Assembly (NCBI GenBank): GCA_021778845.1
Contig: JAJYBU010000005.1
Span: 1-64,000, forward strand
Reading direction: 5' to 3'
Length of the DNA: 64,000 bases
DNA from: Acidobacteriota bacterium
GTDB lineage: Bacteria; Acidobacteriota; Terriglobia; Terriglobales; Acidobacteriaceae
Of this stretch, positions 45,503 through 54,844 are shown one piece after another (positions within the stretch are counted from its first letter, which is position 1; each line of letters begins with the position of its first letter). A model generated the notes under the pieces. The model made no database searches. It was not told the DNA's origin and worked only from the letters and a program-made list of their open reading frames with translations. The translations under genes were made by a program, and so were the position numbers.

Positions 45503-46420
45503 TCACTCAGAGCCCCCTAACGTTGCAAGCCCGGTCATTGCCAGTACTTCAGCGAGAGACCAATCCGGCGTAGCCCCTGCGCGACTGGCCACCAGCGCTC
45601 CCAGCGCGTTGGCAAAATGAGCTGTCTGGCGAATCGGCCATCCGCGGTGGTATCCATGCAGAAACGCCGCAGCAAAGGCATCACCGGAACCGACTGTATC
45701 GCGGACGGTCACTTCATAACCTGCCACCCGATAGATCGCACCACTGTCATAAATCATGCACCCCGCTGGACCCAGGGTCACGCAGATCACATCGATATGA
45801 TAGGTGGACGCCCATAGGCTGCAAAACTCTTCCAGTGAAAATTCCTTCGGTTTGTTGGTTGTGAGGCTGAATAGCGTCCGCGCTTCTCCCTCATTCAACT
45901 TCACGACGGAAGCGAGGCTCGATAGACGCTGAACGAGGGGAAGGTTCCACTGTCCCGTTCGCAGATTCATATCGTAAAAGCGTCTGGCAGGATGAAACTG
46001 CTGCGCCAATCCGGTGGTCAATCGCTCAATCTCAGGTTTGGTTTGGAGCAGCGTCCCGAAGTACAGCCAATCCACTCCTTCTGCCGTAATTCTGGCCAAC
46101 GTTGCGGCATCGACAGAGATTGCGTCAAAGGCCGCTGGGCGCGGAATGACGAAGGTGGGTTCCCCATCAAGCCCCGTGCTGATGGTGGCAATCCCCGTTG
46201 GCAGACCTTCTACTTCCTGCACTCCGTCTGTACTTAAGCCAAGCGAGCGCATTCGGTCCAGTGCCATCTGACCGCGCTCGTCCTTGCCCACTGCGCTCAG
46301 CAGTGTTGCCCTGTTTCCAAGGCGCTGGAGATGAGCGCAGAAATTGAGCGCAGCTCCCCCAAACCTTTCCTTATCCGAAAAAACATCCCACAAAACCTCG
46401 CCAACACTGCAAACAAGCAT
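45503..46420 (-). CDS. PfkB-family carbohydrate kinase, probably fructokinase
   Basis: The 305-residue protein begins MLVCSVGEVLWDVF, has FGGAALNFCAHLQRLG (sugar-binding G-G-A-x-x-N) near residue 21 and the second PfkB signature DTVGSGDAFAAAFLHGY near residue 243 with the catalytic aspartate. Fructokinases of this group phosphorylate fructose with ATP to fructose 6-phosphate. The ATG at 46420 has an AGGGGAA site. It is divergent from the AraR-like regulator, with GH32 and a sugar porter further on, which supports fructose as substrate. Confidence 0.85.
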   Translation of the reverse strand: MLVCSVGEVLWDVFSDKERFGGAALNFCAHLQRLGNRATLLSAVGKDERGQMALDRMRSLGLSTDGVQEVEGLPTGIATISTGLDGEPTFVIPRPAAFDAISVDAATLARITAEGVDWLYFGTLLQTKPEIERLTTGLAQQFHPARRFYDMNLRTGQWNLPLVQRLSSLASVVKLNEGEARTLFSLTTNKPKEFSLEEFCSLWASTYHIDVICVTLGPAGCMIYDSGAIYRVAGYEVTVRDTVGSGDAFAAAFLHGYHRGWPIRQTAHFANALGALVASRAGATPDWSLAEVLAMTGLATLGGSE

Positions 46421-46466
46421 GCTTTTCCCCTGTCCATGAGTACTTAGGCAACTGTATATTCTGTTT

Positions 46467-46490
46467 GTATATAACTTGTCTGTTTATATC
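46467..46490. promoter_or_regulatory. AT-rich inverted repeat in the kinase-regulator gap
   Basis: ATATAA at 46469-46474 and TTATAT at 46484-46489 are a perfect inverted repeat around CTTGTCTGT, in an otherwise GC-rich setting between the divergent kinase and regulator genes. The place fits an operator for the regulator or overlapping promoters; the gap 46421-46597 holds no gene. Confidence 0.35.
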
Positions 46491-46597
46491 TTGCGGCTTT
46501 ATGAAAAACATTACACCCTACCCGAAGAGTGTGGTGAGATGGAAGGCTGGGTGGGGATGGGTTGTGAATGGTTTGGTTGGAATTGGGAGGGTGAGGG

Positions 46598-47746
46598 ATG
46601 GAACGGAAGGTTGAAGAGGTGGCTGGGGAGAAGGTGCAGCCGAAGTATTTGCAGATCGTGGAGAGCCTGCGCCAGGGGATCGAGTCGGGGCGGTATCGGA
46701 ATGGGGTGCGGCTGCCGAGCGAGAGCGACCTTGTGCGCCGGTTCGGGGTGAGCCGGATGACCGTGGTGAAGGCGATGCAGCAGCTGCGGCAGGAAGGTTT
46801 GCTGACGCGACGGGCGGGGTCGGGGACCTATGCGGCAGAGGCGGCGGTGGGACAGAAGCCCGTGTTTGGGCTGATTATTCCGGATCTGGGGCAGACGGAG
46901 ATCTTTGAGCCGATCTGCCAGGGGATGGCGGCGTCGCCGAATGTGGCGGGGCATTCGCTGTCGTGGGGACACTCGGCGGGGCTGGGGGCGAACAAGGAAG
47001 ACGAGGCGGAGCGGCTCTGCCAGCAGTACATCGAGCAGCGGGTTTCGGGGGTTTTCTTTGCTCCGATCGAGTTTGGGCCACGCCGCGACCAGGTGAACCG
47101 GAGGGTGCTCAAGGCATTGAAAACAGCACACATACCGGTGGTGCTGCTGGACCGGTGCGTGCGCAAGTTTCCGGAGCGGAGCGCGTACGACGTGGTGTGC
47201 CTGGACAACCGGCGCGCGGGGTACATCATGACCGATCACATGGTGAAACAGGGGGCGAAGCGGGTGGGATTTCTGGCAATGGAGGGGTCGGCGGAGACCG
47301 TGGATGACCGGATTGCGGGGTACAGGGAGGCGCTGTTTGCGCACGGTCTGGCGATAGAGCAGGGGTTAGTGATGCGGGGCGATCCGTCGGATGCGGCGTT
47401 GATTTCAGGGGCTTTGGCGGCACAGAAGATCGACGCGTTTCTGTGCGCGAACGACCGTACGGCGGCGGAGCTGATGCGGACGGTGCTGGGGTTGGGGCTG
47501 AAGGTGCCGGAGGATGTGCGGATTGCGGGGATCGACGATGTGCGCTATGCGGAGCTGCTGCCGGTGCCGCTGACGACGCTGCATCAGCCGTGCATGGATC
47601 TGGGGGCGGTGGCGATTGCGGCGATGCTGGACCGGATTGCGAATCCACATCTGCCGGCACGGTCGATCATGCTGAACGGACATCTGGTAGTGCGGCGGTC
47701 CTGCGGTACCGCGGCGGCCACTCAGGAGACTTCCAAGGGTTCGTAG
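46598..47746 (+). CDS. AraR-type transcriptional regulator (GntR HTH + LacI-like sugar-binding domain)
   Basis: Residues 15-80 are a GntR winged helix (YLQIVESLRQGIESGRY, then PSESDLVRRFGVSRMTVVKA and RRAGSGTY). From about residue 90 a periplasmic-binding-protein-like body follows (VFGLIIPDLGQTEIFEPI, then VSGVFFAPIEFGP, FLCANDRTAAELM, IAGIDDVRYAELLPVPLTT) as in LacI repressors. This is the AraR layout; such proteins usually repress catabolic genes until the sugar binds. A GGAGGGTGAGGG site precedes the ATG. Its position between kinase and receptor suggests control of fructan use rather than arabinose. Confidence 0.88.
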   Translation: MERKVEEVAGEKVQPKYLQIVESLRQGIESGRYRNGVRLPSESDLVRRFGVSRMTVVKAMQQLRQEGLLTRRAGSGTYAAEAAVGQKPVFGLIIPDLGQTEIFEPICQGMAASPNVAGHSLSWGHSAGLGANKEDEAERLCQQYIEQRVSGVFFAPIEFGPRRDQVNRRVLKALKTAHIPVVLLDRCVRKFPERSAYDVVCLDNRRAGYIMTDHMVKQGAKRVGFLAMEGSAETVDDRIAGYREALFAHGLAIEQGLVMRGDPSDAALISGALAAQKIDAFLCANDRTAAELMRTVLGLGLKVPEDVRIAGIDDVRYAELLPVPLTTLHQPCMDLGAVAIAAMLDRIANPHLPARSIMLNGHLVVRRSCGTAAATQETSKGS

Positions 47747-48103
47747 AGCGGTTAATCCCATGGGGTAGAGGGCGGCAGCGCGAGCAAACTGCGGGCTACT
47801 CCACTACTCCAAACGATAAATCCGTTTGGCTCCGGTCGAGATGAAACAGCGTTGCGATACGCCGACCGCAGAACCGCTTTAACCCCCAAAAGCAGTGCAC
47901 TCTCAGCACGATTCTGGGCTGCCGACGACACTCTCAGCGCAGTTTAGTGCTGCACGGATTTTGGTGGGCGCGTACTGGGCGGGGTGGTCTGAGGCTCTAA
48001 ATTTGACTAGTTAGCTTTATTAGAGCTGACTAGATTAATATCTTGACAGTTGTACACGTAAAAACCTACAAGTTGGACGTTGCATTGTATTCGGAGGAGA
48101 CGT
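47747..48103. promoter_or_regulatory. Regulatory gap before the fructan receptor gene
   Basis: The left part carries an interspersed repeat: stem CCAAACG at 47809-47815 with CGTTTGG at 47823-47829, followed by CTCCGGTCGAGATGA. The right part holds an inverted repeat at 48007-48033 and a promoter-like TTGACA at 48043-48048 with TACAAG at 48067-48072, 18 bases apart, about 32 bases before the receptor ATG. No gene is seen. Confidence 0.5.
48007..48033. promoter_or_regulatory. Inverted repeat CTAGTTAGCT-N7-AGCTGACTAG, candidate operator
   Basis: The 10-base arms match at 9 positions. It lies 9 bases upstream of the TTGACA box of the receptor promoter, so a bound regulator would touch RNA polymerase. 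The nearest regulator gene is the AraR-type one just upstream. A second pair, TTGTA-N12-TACAA (48050-48071), overlaps the promoter. Confidence 0.45.
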
Positions 48104-51100
48104 ATGGCAAAGATGGAAGCAGGGCGAAGGATTACACGGATAGCAATGATGCTGCTGGTCGGAATGATGGCAGTGATGAGCGGGCGGAGCCTGAAGGCGC
48201 AGACGAACTACGGAGCGATTGTGGGCACGGTAACGGACGCGACGGGCGCGGACCTGCCGGGAGCGACAGTGACGCTGAAGAGCCTGGCGACGAACGCTAC
48301 ACAGACGACGACGGTGGGAGCTGGCGGCACGTATAACTTTCTGAACCTGAATCCAGGGGTGTACACCGAGACGTTCTCGCATGACGGATTCAAGTCGGTG
48401 ATGAGGAATGAGATTGACGTGACGATTGGCGGCAACACGCGCGTAGACGCGGCGCTGCCGATTGGCAATGTGGACCAGAGTGTGACGGTGAGTGCGAACT
48501 CGCAGGTGACGCTGCAGACGGACAGCGCGGCGCTGGGCGGAGTGGTGGAAGGGCAGCAGGTATTGCAGTCGCCGCTGAATGGGCGCAACGTGAATAACCT
48601 GCTGGACTTCATTCCCGGCGTAGTTCCGGGCGGAGGAACGGCGGGCAACACGGTGGCCAATGGGGGATCGGGGAGCTTCCAGGTAGGAACGCAGACGCAG
48701 GCGATTGCGTATGGCAACTACCAGATTGGCGGCGGATTCAGTGGGCAGAGCCTGTTCTTCATTGACGGCGTGGAGTCGAACATACCGGAGAACAATGTGA
48801 ACTCGCTGGTACCGACACAGGACTCGGTACAGGAGTTCCGCGTGTCAACGAACAATGTGACGGCGGAGTTTGGAGGGTTTGCGGGCGGCGTGGTGCAGAT
48901 CTCGACCAAGAGCGGATCGAATGTGTATCACGGGACGGTGTACGAGTACTTCCGCAATACGGTTCTGGATGCGAACGACTACTTCGACAACAAGTTCGGG
49001 CATCCGAGGCAACCGCTGCACCAGAACCAGTATGGCGGCAACGTGGGCGGACCGATTCTAAAGGACAAGCTGTTCTTCTTCTTCTCGTTCGAGCGTGAGA
49101 CGGTGACCTCGGGCGGACTGGACACCTACACGCTGCCGACGCAGGCACAGTTGAACGGTGACTTTTCGGCATTCACATCGCTGAATGTAACGGCAGCGAA
49201 TCCGACCGGACAGATTCTGTTCAACCCGGCGAACAACCAGCCGTATGCGTGCAACGGGGTACCGAATACGCTGTGCCCGACACAGATCGATCCGACGGCA
49301 CTGAAGCTGCTGAAACTGGAGTTCCCGCTGCCAAACCAGCCTGGCCTGCAGAATGGAACGGTGAACAACTACGTGGGAACGGCGCCGATCGAGGGAGCGC
49401 AGAACCAGTTTGACGCGCGGGTGGACTATGACCTGGGCAAGACGGACCAGATGTTTGCGCGGTACACGTTCTGGAACCCGAACAACGGGGACAGCGATCC
49501 GCTGGGAACCAAGACAGGCGCGGGACCAACGGGCAACACGACGACCGAGGCGGTGGTGGGCGACAACCACATCTTCAACCCGTCGACGATTGCGGACCTG
49601 CGGTTGAGCTGGCTGGAGAACTACAACTTCCAGGTGCCGCTCTCAAACGGATTCGACCAGAGCACGATCAATGCAAACTACGGAGCGCTGCAGGCGCAGC
49701 AGGTGAATAACCACCAGGGACTGCTGCCGGGACTGGGATTGCAGAACTACAGCGGAGGCGCGGAACTCTCGCAGCTCTACTGGCTGAATACTGCGTACTC
49801 GATCAACGGCAGTGTGACGAAGGTGAAGGGACGGCACACGATCAAGATCGGCGGCATTGGACGGCAGATCGAGTGGACGGGCTTTGGAAACAACCAGGGC
49901 TTGAACCTGGGAGCATCGAACGCGTTCACGGCGACATCGGCGGGTGTTGGCGGCAATGCGATTGCATCGTTCCTGCTGGGGACTCCGGCGAACACGGGCA
50001 TCTCGGAGGTAGGCACGGCGCGGTCGGTGCTGCATTCGTATGGCTTCTACGGCGTGGACACGTGGCAGGTGAACAACAAGCTGACGCTGAACCTGGGCGT
50101 TCGTTGGGAGCAGCCGGGATCGTACTCGGAGGTGAACAACAACGATACGGTGTTGATCACGAACCTGCCGACGACGCTGCCGGACTTCACGAATCCGGTG
50201 ACGGGAACGACGTCGCCGACGGTGGGCGGACTGGCGCTGGTGGCAAGCCCGGCGCATCCGTCGCGGCGTGAGGAAGACCTGCACTGGAAGCTGTTCTCAC
50301 CGCGTGAGGGCTTTGACTACCGGTTGGACTCGAAGACGGTGGTGCGCGGTGGCTATGGCATTGCGTTCCTGCCGGCGGAGATGACGGCCGATGGGCCGGG
50401 TGGAAGCCCGATCAACTCGGCGGGCACGAACCTGAGCAATACGCCGGGCGTGACGTATGCGGGAATGCCGACGGTGGCGAATCCGCTGCCGAATGGGGTT
50501 AATCTGCCGCTGGGACGGAATCCGGTGGCGCTGACTCAACTGCTGGGCCAAGGGATCGGATCGAGAATTCCGAACGAGCCGTATGGGTATGTGCAGCAGA
50601 TGAACTTCGGGGCCGAACGCGCGCTGGATAGCAGGTCAACGCTGTCGGTGGCGTATGCGGGATCGAAGGGAACGCACCTGGTGCTGAGCCAGGGGTATAC
50701 GGGAACGGGACTCAATCGCAACCAACTGCCGGACCAGTATGACGCGATTGGCGGAAGCCCGAGCGCGGGAACGGGGCTGTTTGCACAGGTGACGAATCCT
50801 TATGCGGGACTGTTTCACTCGGGCGGCGTGCTGGACCAGCCGACGGTGTTCAAAGGCTATCTGCTGAAGCCGTTCCCGCAGTATACGGGCGTGACGCAGA
50901 GCGTGCCGCGGTATGGCGCGTCGACGTATGAGGCGCTGCAGGTGTCGTATAAGCGGGTGTTCAATCACGGCGGGCTGGTGCAGTTGGCCTATACGTGGTC
51001 GAAGCTGCTGAGCAATACGGATAATACGAGCAGCTTCGAGGACGGACAGGGCGGACAGGGCGTGGTGCAGGACAACTACAACCTGCACGCTGAGAAGTCG

Positions 51101-51685
51101 GTGAGTATGCAAGACCTGGCGCAGAACCTTGTGGTGAACTACGGGGTGGAGCTGCCGTTTGGACATGGGCAACCGTACCTGAGCGGTGTGAATGGGCTGG
51201 TGAATGCGGTGATCGGAGGATGGCGGCTGAATGGCATTACGACGCTGCATAGCGGGTTGCCGGTGCCGATTTCGTATAACGGAACGAACTACCTGAGCCA
51301 GTACTTTGGGTCGGGGCCGATCCGGCCGAATGTGGTGCAGGGATGCAACAAGGTGACGGGCGGTTCGGCGCAGAGCCGGGCGGCGACGGGATGGTTCAAT
51401 ACGACGTGCTTTACGGCTCCGGGACTGCTGGCGTTCGGTAATGAGAACCGAGTGGATTCGACGATCCGGACCAATGGAGCGGCGAACTGGGATGTGTCGG
51501 CGAACAAGGTGTTCAAGGTGTATGACCGGCTGACGGGAACGTTCAGCGTGGAGGCCTTCAACGTCTTCAACCGCACGCAGTTTGGTGCGCCGGACAGCGG
51601 GCTGGGCGATGGCAACTTCGGCATCGTCTCCGGCCAGGCAAACCTGCCGCGCGTATTGCAGATTGCAGCACGGCTTACATTCTAA
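48104..51685 (+). CDS. Oar-like TonB-dependent outer-membrane protein (fructan locus)
   Basis: The ATG at 48104 has CGGAGGAG at 4 bases; the frame is open to 48080 without support. A signal peptide (MMLLVGMMAVMSGRSLKA) is followed by a carboxypeptidase-regulatory-like domain (YGAIVGTVTDATGADLPGA to about residue 110), a plug with SVTVSANSQVTLQTD and GRNVNNLLDFIPG, and a barrel of about 950 residues ending LPRVLQIAARLTF. The layout is that of acidobacterial sugar-importing receptors. With GH32 and a sugar porter downstream the cargo is probably fructan oligomers or sucrose. It is followed by a strong terminator. Confidence 0.87.
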   Translation: MAKMEAGRRITRIAMMLLVGMMAVMSGRSLKAQTNYGAIVGTVTDATGADLPGATVTLKSLATNATQTTTVGAGGTYNFLNLNPGVYTETFSHDGFKSVMRNEIDVTIGGNTRVDAALPIGNVDQSVTVSANSQVTLQTDSAALGGVVEGQQVLQSPLNGRNVNNLLDFIPGVVPGGGTAGNTVANGGSGSFQVGTQTQAIAYGNYQIGGGFSGQSLFFIDGVESNIPENNVNSLVPTQDSVQEFRVSTNNVTAEFGGFAGGVVQISTKSGSNVYHGTVYEYFRNTVLDANDYFDNKFGHPRQPLHQNQYGGNVGGPILKDKLFFFFSFERETVTSGGLDTYTLPTQAQLNGDFSAFTSLNVTAANPTGQILFNPANNQPYACNGVPNTLCPTQIDPTALKLLKLEFPLPNQPGLQNGTVNNYVGTAPIEGAQNQFDARVDYDLGKTDQMFARYTFWNPNNGDSDPLGTKTGAGPTGNTTTEAVVGDNHIFNPSTIADLRLSWLENYNFQVPLSNGFDQSTINANYGALQAQQVNNHQGLLPGLGLQNYSGGAELSQLYWLNTAYSINGSVTKVKGRHTIKIGGIGRQIEWTGFGNNQGLNLGASNAFTATSAGVGGNAIASFLLGTPANTGISEVGTARSVLHSYGFYGVDTWQVNNKLTLNLGVRWEQPGSYSEVNNNDTVLITNLPTTLPDFTNPVTGTTSPTVGGLALVASPAHPSRREEDLHWKLFSPREGFDYRLDSKTVVRGGYGIAFLPAEMTADGPGGSPINSAGTNLSNTPGVTYAGMPTVANPLPNGVNLPLGRNPVALTQLLGQGIGSRIPNEPYGYVQQMNFGAERALDSRSTLSVAYAGSKGTHLVLSQGYTGTGLNRNQLPDQYDAIGGSPSAGTGLFAQVTNPYAGLFHSGGVLDQPTVFKGYLLKPFPQYTGVTQSVPRYGASTYEALQVSYKRVFNHGGLVQLAYTWSKLLSNTDNTSSFEDGQGGQGVVQDNYNLHAEKSVSMQDLAQNLVVNYGVELPFGHGQPYLSGVNGLVNAVIGGWRLNGITTLHSGLPVPISYNGTNYLSQYFGSGPIRPNVVQGCNKVTGGSAQSRAATGWFNTTCFTAPGLLAFGNENRVDSTIRTNGAANWDVSANKVFKVYDRLTGTFSVEAFNVFNRTQFGAPDSGLGDGNFGIVSGQANLPRVLQIAARLTF

Positions 51686-51698
51686 GGATGTGGTGATG

Positions 51699-51738
51699 GC
51701 GGCGCGCCGGCAAGAGGGTTTGCCGGTGCGCCGTTTTT
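51699..51738 (+). terminator. Rho-independent terminator between receptor and GH32 genes
   Basis: GGCGCGCCGGCAA pairs with TTGCCGGTGCGCC (one mismatch) around GAGGGT and is followed by GTTTTT. It starts 14 bases after the receptor stop and ends about 55 bases before the GH32 start, so receptor and enzyme levels are partly uncoupled. Confidence 0.85.
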
Positions 51739-51793
51739 GTTGACAGTAAGGTATGGTTTTTCTGACGGCGAAGCGTGTGTTGGGGAGGGTGAT

Positions 51794-53314
51794 ATGAAGC
51801 TGGAGCGTGTGGTTCGGATGGCGTTTACGCGGCGGAAGTTTTGCTGGTCGGCGGTGGCGGTGGGCGCGGTGGCAGGCTTGCCGCGAGGGATGGGAGCGCA
51901 GGCGGGAACAGAGGCTGCGCTGGAGGCTCGGCTGGCTGGAGACCCGATGCGGCCGCAGTTTCATCTGCTGCCGGCGCGGAACTGGATGAATGATCCGAAC
52001 GGTCCGATCTATTTCAAGGGTCACTACCATATGTTCTTTCAGTACAACCCGCTCGCTGCGGTGTGGGGCGATATGAGCTGGGGACATGCGATCAGCAAGG
52101 ACATGATGCATTGGGAACACCTGCCGGTGGCGATGACGCCGACGCCGGGTGGGCCGGATTCGTATGGATGCTTTTCAGGGTCGGCGATTGCGGTGGGCGA
52201 GCGGGTGTATGCGGTGTATACGGGCACACAGAAGAGTGGCGATGCGCTGGCTACGATTCGCGATGGGGCGAACAATGTTGAGGAGTCGCAGTGCCTGGCG
52301 TGGAGTGACGATCCGCAGTTGGTGAAGTGGACGAAGGACCCGGAGCCGGTGGTGGCGCGGCCTCCGGCGGGGATGAAGATTACGGGGTTCCGCGATCCGT
52401 CGGTGTGGCGGCAGGGGGAGTGGTATTACATGACGGTGGGGTCGGGGGTGGAAGATGTGGGCGGGTGCGTGCTGCTGTATCGCGGGAAGGATCTGAAGAG
52501 CTGGGAGTATCTGCATGAGCTGACCAGCGGGGAGTGGGATGGCAAGAAGACAGCCAACCCTGTGGGCGATGGAGAGATGTGGGAGTGCCCGGAGTTTTTT
52601 GCGCTGGGCGATCCTGCGCATGGCGGCGGGCACGTGCTGATTTACTCGACGCAGGGGAAGGTGTTCTGGGAGTCAGGCGTGATGGATGAGGCGGCGATGA
52701 AGTTTCAGCCGCGAAAGAAGGGCGAGTTGGACTGGGGCGCGTTCTATGCTCCGAAGACGCAGTTGGATGCGGAGGGGCGGAGAATTCTTTGGGGATGGGT
52801 TCCGGAGAAGCGGAGTGAGGCCGCGATGACGGCCGCGGGGTGGAGCGGGATGATGAGCCTGCCACGGGTGCTGACGCTGGATGCGAAGGGCGTGTTGAAG
52901 ATGGAGACGCTGCCTGCGCTGGCGGAGCTGCGAGCGGGAACGATTGCGGTGGAAGGGATGCGAGCAACGCTGCCACGGGCTACGGGCGAGGTGTTGTGCA
53001 CGGGGAGTGGAGACTTCAGCCTGTCGGTGAGCGACGGGAAGGAGGAGTTGGTGCGGGTGAGCTACTCGGCTGCGCGGCGGGAATTTGCGGCCGAGGGAAA
53101 GACGATTGCTTTGGAGCCGGGAGATGCGGCGACGGTGCATGGGTTTGTCGATGGGTCGGTGATGGAGTTGATCGTGGGGGGACGGGTTGGGCTTACGAAG
53201 AGGTTTTACTATACGGAGACGGTTGCGCCGGATATTGTGGTAGTCGCAGATGGAGCGGCGAGGATGGAAGCCTGGAGGGTGAAGGCGATCTCGGGGGACC
53301 GGTTGAGTTCGTAG
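51794..53314 (+). CDS. Glycoside hydrolase family 32 fructosidase (levanase/inulinase/invertase type)
   Basis: The 506-residue protein begins at the ATG at 51794 (GGGGAGGGTG upstream) with a Tat-like leader, TRRKFCWSAVAVGAVAG, so it is probably exported folded. GH32 marks are RNWMNDPNG with the nucleophile D67, the transition-state FRDPSV and the acid/base in WECPEFF; a C-terminal beta-sandwich ends the protein. It hydrolyses beta-fructosides; whether levan, inulin or sucrose cannot be told. The frame extends to 51737, inside the terminator, which argues for the later start. The sugar porter follows 105 bases on. Confidence 0.9.
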   Translation: MKLERVVRMAFTRRKFCWSAVAVGAVAGLPRGMGAQAGTEAALEARLAGDPMRPQFHLLPARNWMNDPNGPIYFKGHYHMFFQYNPLAAVWGDMSWGHAISKDMMHWEHLPVAMTPTPGGPDSYGCFSGSAIAVGERVYAVYTGTQKSGDALATIRDGANNVEESQCLAWSDDPQLVKWTKDPEPVVARPPAGMKITGFRDPSVWRQGEWYYMTVGSGVEDVGGCVLLYRGKDLKSWEYLHELTSGEWDGKKTANPVGDGEMWECPEFFALGDPAHGGGHVLIYSTQGKVFWESGVMDEAAMKFQPRKKGELDWGAFYAPKTQLDAEGRRILWGWVPEKRSEAAMTAAGWSGMMSLPRVLTLDAKGVLKMETLPALAELRAGTIAVEGMRATLPRATGEVLCTGSGDFSLSVSDGKEELVRVSYSAARREFAAEGKTIALEPGDAATVHGFVDGSVMELIVGGRVGLTKRFYYTETVAPDIVVVADGAARMEAWRVKAISGDRLSS

Positions 53315-53419
53315 GCGGGAGTGTTTTGGCGACGAGCTTCGAGCTAAGGCAACTGCAACAACAAGAGCAATGGCAACAGGAACGGCTGTAGATGAAGATG
53401 TTGCATTGGAGAGGCTACT

Positions 53420-54742
53420 TTGAATCGATATCTGGTGAAGGCTACGGTGGTTGGAGCGCTGGGAGGGTTGCTGTTTGGGTTTGATACGGCCGTGATTGCA
53501 GGGACGACCGAGCAGTTGAGCAGCGTGTTTCACCTGACGCCGTGGACGCTCGGGTTGACGGTGTCGATTGGGCTGGCCGGAACGATTCTTGGGGCGATGA
53601 CGTCGGGGGTGCTGGGTCAAAAGATTGGCGGGCGCGAGGCGCTGCGGATCATGGCGTTTCTGTATTTGATCTCGGCCGTGGGATGCTCGCTGGCGTGGAG
53701 CTGGGATGCGCTGATGGTGGCGCGGTTTGTGGGTGGACTGGGGATTGGCGGGTCGAGCGTGCTGGGGCCGGTGTACATTGCAGAGCTGGCGCCGGCGAAG
53801 TGGCGCGGTCGCATGGTGGGACTGTTCCAGATCAATATTGTGGTGGGAATTCTGCTGGCGTATCTGTCGAACTACATCATCGTGATGCAACACCTGGGAG
53901 CGTTGCAGTGGCGGTGGGAGTTTGGCGTGGCGATTGTGCCGTCGACGATTTTTCTGGTGATGCTGTATGGGATTCCGCGGAGTTCGCGGTGGCTGGTGAC
54001 GACGAATCAGACGGATGAAGCGCTGGACGTGTTGCGGCTGATGGGGTCGCCGAACTCCGAGGAGGAGTTGCAGGAGATTATCTCGTCGGTGCATCTGGAA
54101 CGGGGCGTGAAGCCGGAGCCGCTGTTCAAACGGAAGTACGGCCTGCCGATTTTTCTGGCGGTGACGATTGGGATGTTCAATCAACTTTCGGGGATCAATG
54201 CCCTGCTCTACTACTCGAATTCGATCTTTGCGGCGGCGGGATTCAGTTCGAACTCGGCTGCGCTGCAGACGGTGGTGGTGGGGCTGGTGAATCTGCTGGC
54301 GACGCTTCTGGGGATGAGTTTGATCGACAAGCTGGGGCGGAAGACGCTGATGCTGATTGGGTCGGTGGGGACGTCGGTGGCGCTTGCGGGGGTGGCGTGG
54401 GTGTTCTTTACGAATGCGCACCAGGGGCTGCTGGTGTGGTGCTTCATGCTGTTCATTGTGTTCTTTGCGATCTCGCAGGGGTCGGTGATCTGGGTGTATA
54501 TCGCGGAGGTATTTCCGTCGCGGGTGCGGTCGAAGGGACAGAGCGTGGGGTCGTCGTCGCACTGGATTATGAATGCGATTATTGCGGGGATATTTCCGTT
54601 CGTCGCGGCGAAGAGCCATGCGCTGCCGTTTGTGTTCTTCGCGGCGATGATGGCGGCGCAGTTCTTTGTGGTGCTGCTGATCTATCCGGAGACCAAGCAG
54701 CGGTCGCTGGAACAGATTCAGGCGGGGTTCGGAATCGGGTAA
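53420..54742 (+). CDS. MFS sugar porter (SP family)
   Basis: Twelve membrane segments are predicted in 440 residues. SP-family marks are LLFGFDTAVIAGT in the first segment, GREALRI after segment 2, RFVGGLGIGGSS, GIPRSSRWL at the end of the first half, QLSGINALLYYSN in segment 7, DKLGRKTLM and the final PETKQRSLE. It should bring in a hexose by proton symport, here probably fructose from the GH32 enzyme. The start is a TTG with GGAGAGG 7 bases upstream. The phosphorylating step would be done by the PfkB kinase at 45503. Confidence 0.9.
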   Translation: MNRYLVKATVVGALGGLLFGFDTAVIAGTTEQLSSVFHLTPWTLGLTVSIGLAGTILGAMTSGVLGQKIGGREALRIMAFLYLISAVGCSLAWSWDALMVARFVGGLGIGGSSVLGPVYIAELAPAKWRGRMVGLFQINIVVGILLAYLSNYIIVMQHLGALQWRWEFGVAIVPSTIFLVMLYGIPRSSRWLVTTNQTDEALDVLRLMGSPNSEEELQEIISSVHLERGVKPEPLFKRKYGLPIFLAVTIGMFNQLSGINALLYYSNSIFAAAGFSSNSAALQTVVVGLVNLLATLLGMSLIDKLGRKTLMLIGSVGTSVALAGVAWVFFTNAHQGLLVWCFMLFIVFFAISQGSVIWVYIAEVFPSRVRSKGQSVGSSSHWIMNAIIAGIFPFVAAKSHALPFVFFAAMMAAQFFVVLLIYPETKQRSLEQIQAGFGIG

Positions 54743-54844
54743 GCGGTCGGGTGGGGCGGCGCTGGCGTATTCGAGGGAAGGCTTATGATGCTGTGGGAGA
54801 CGACTCTGGCGGGAGGGACGGCTCCAGCATGAGGAGGCCGTGCG

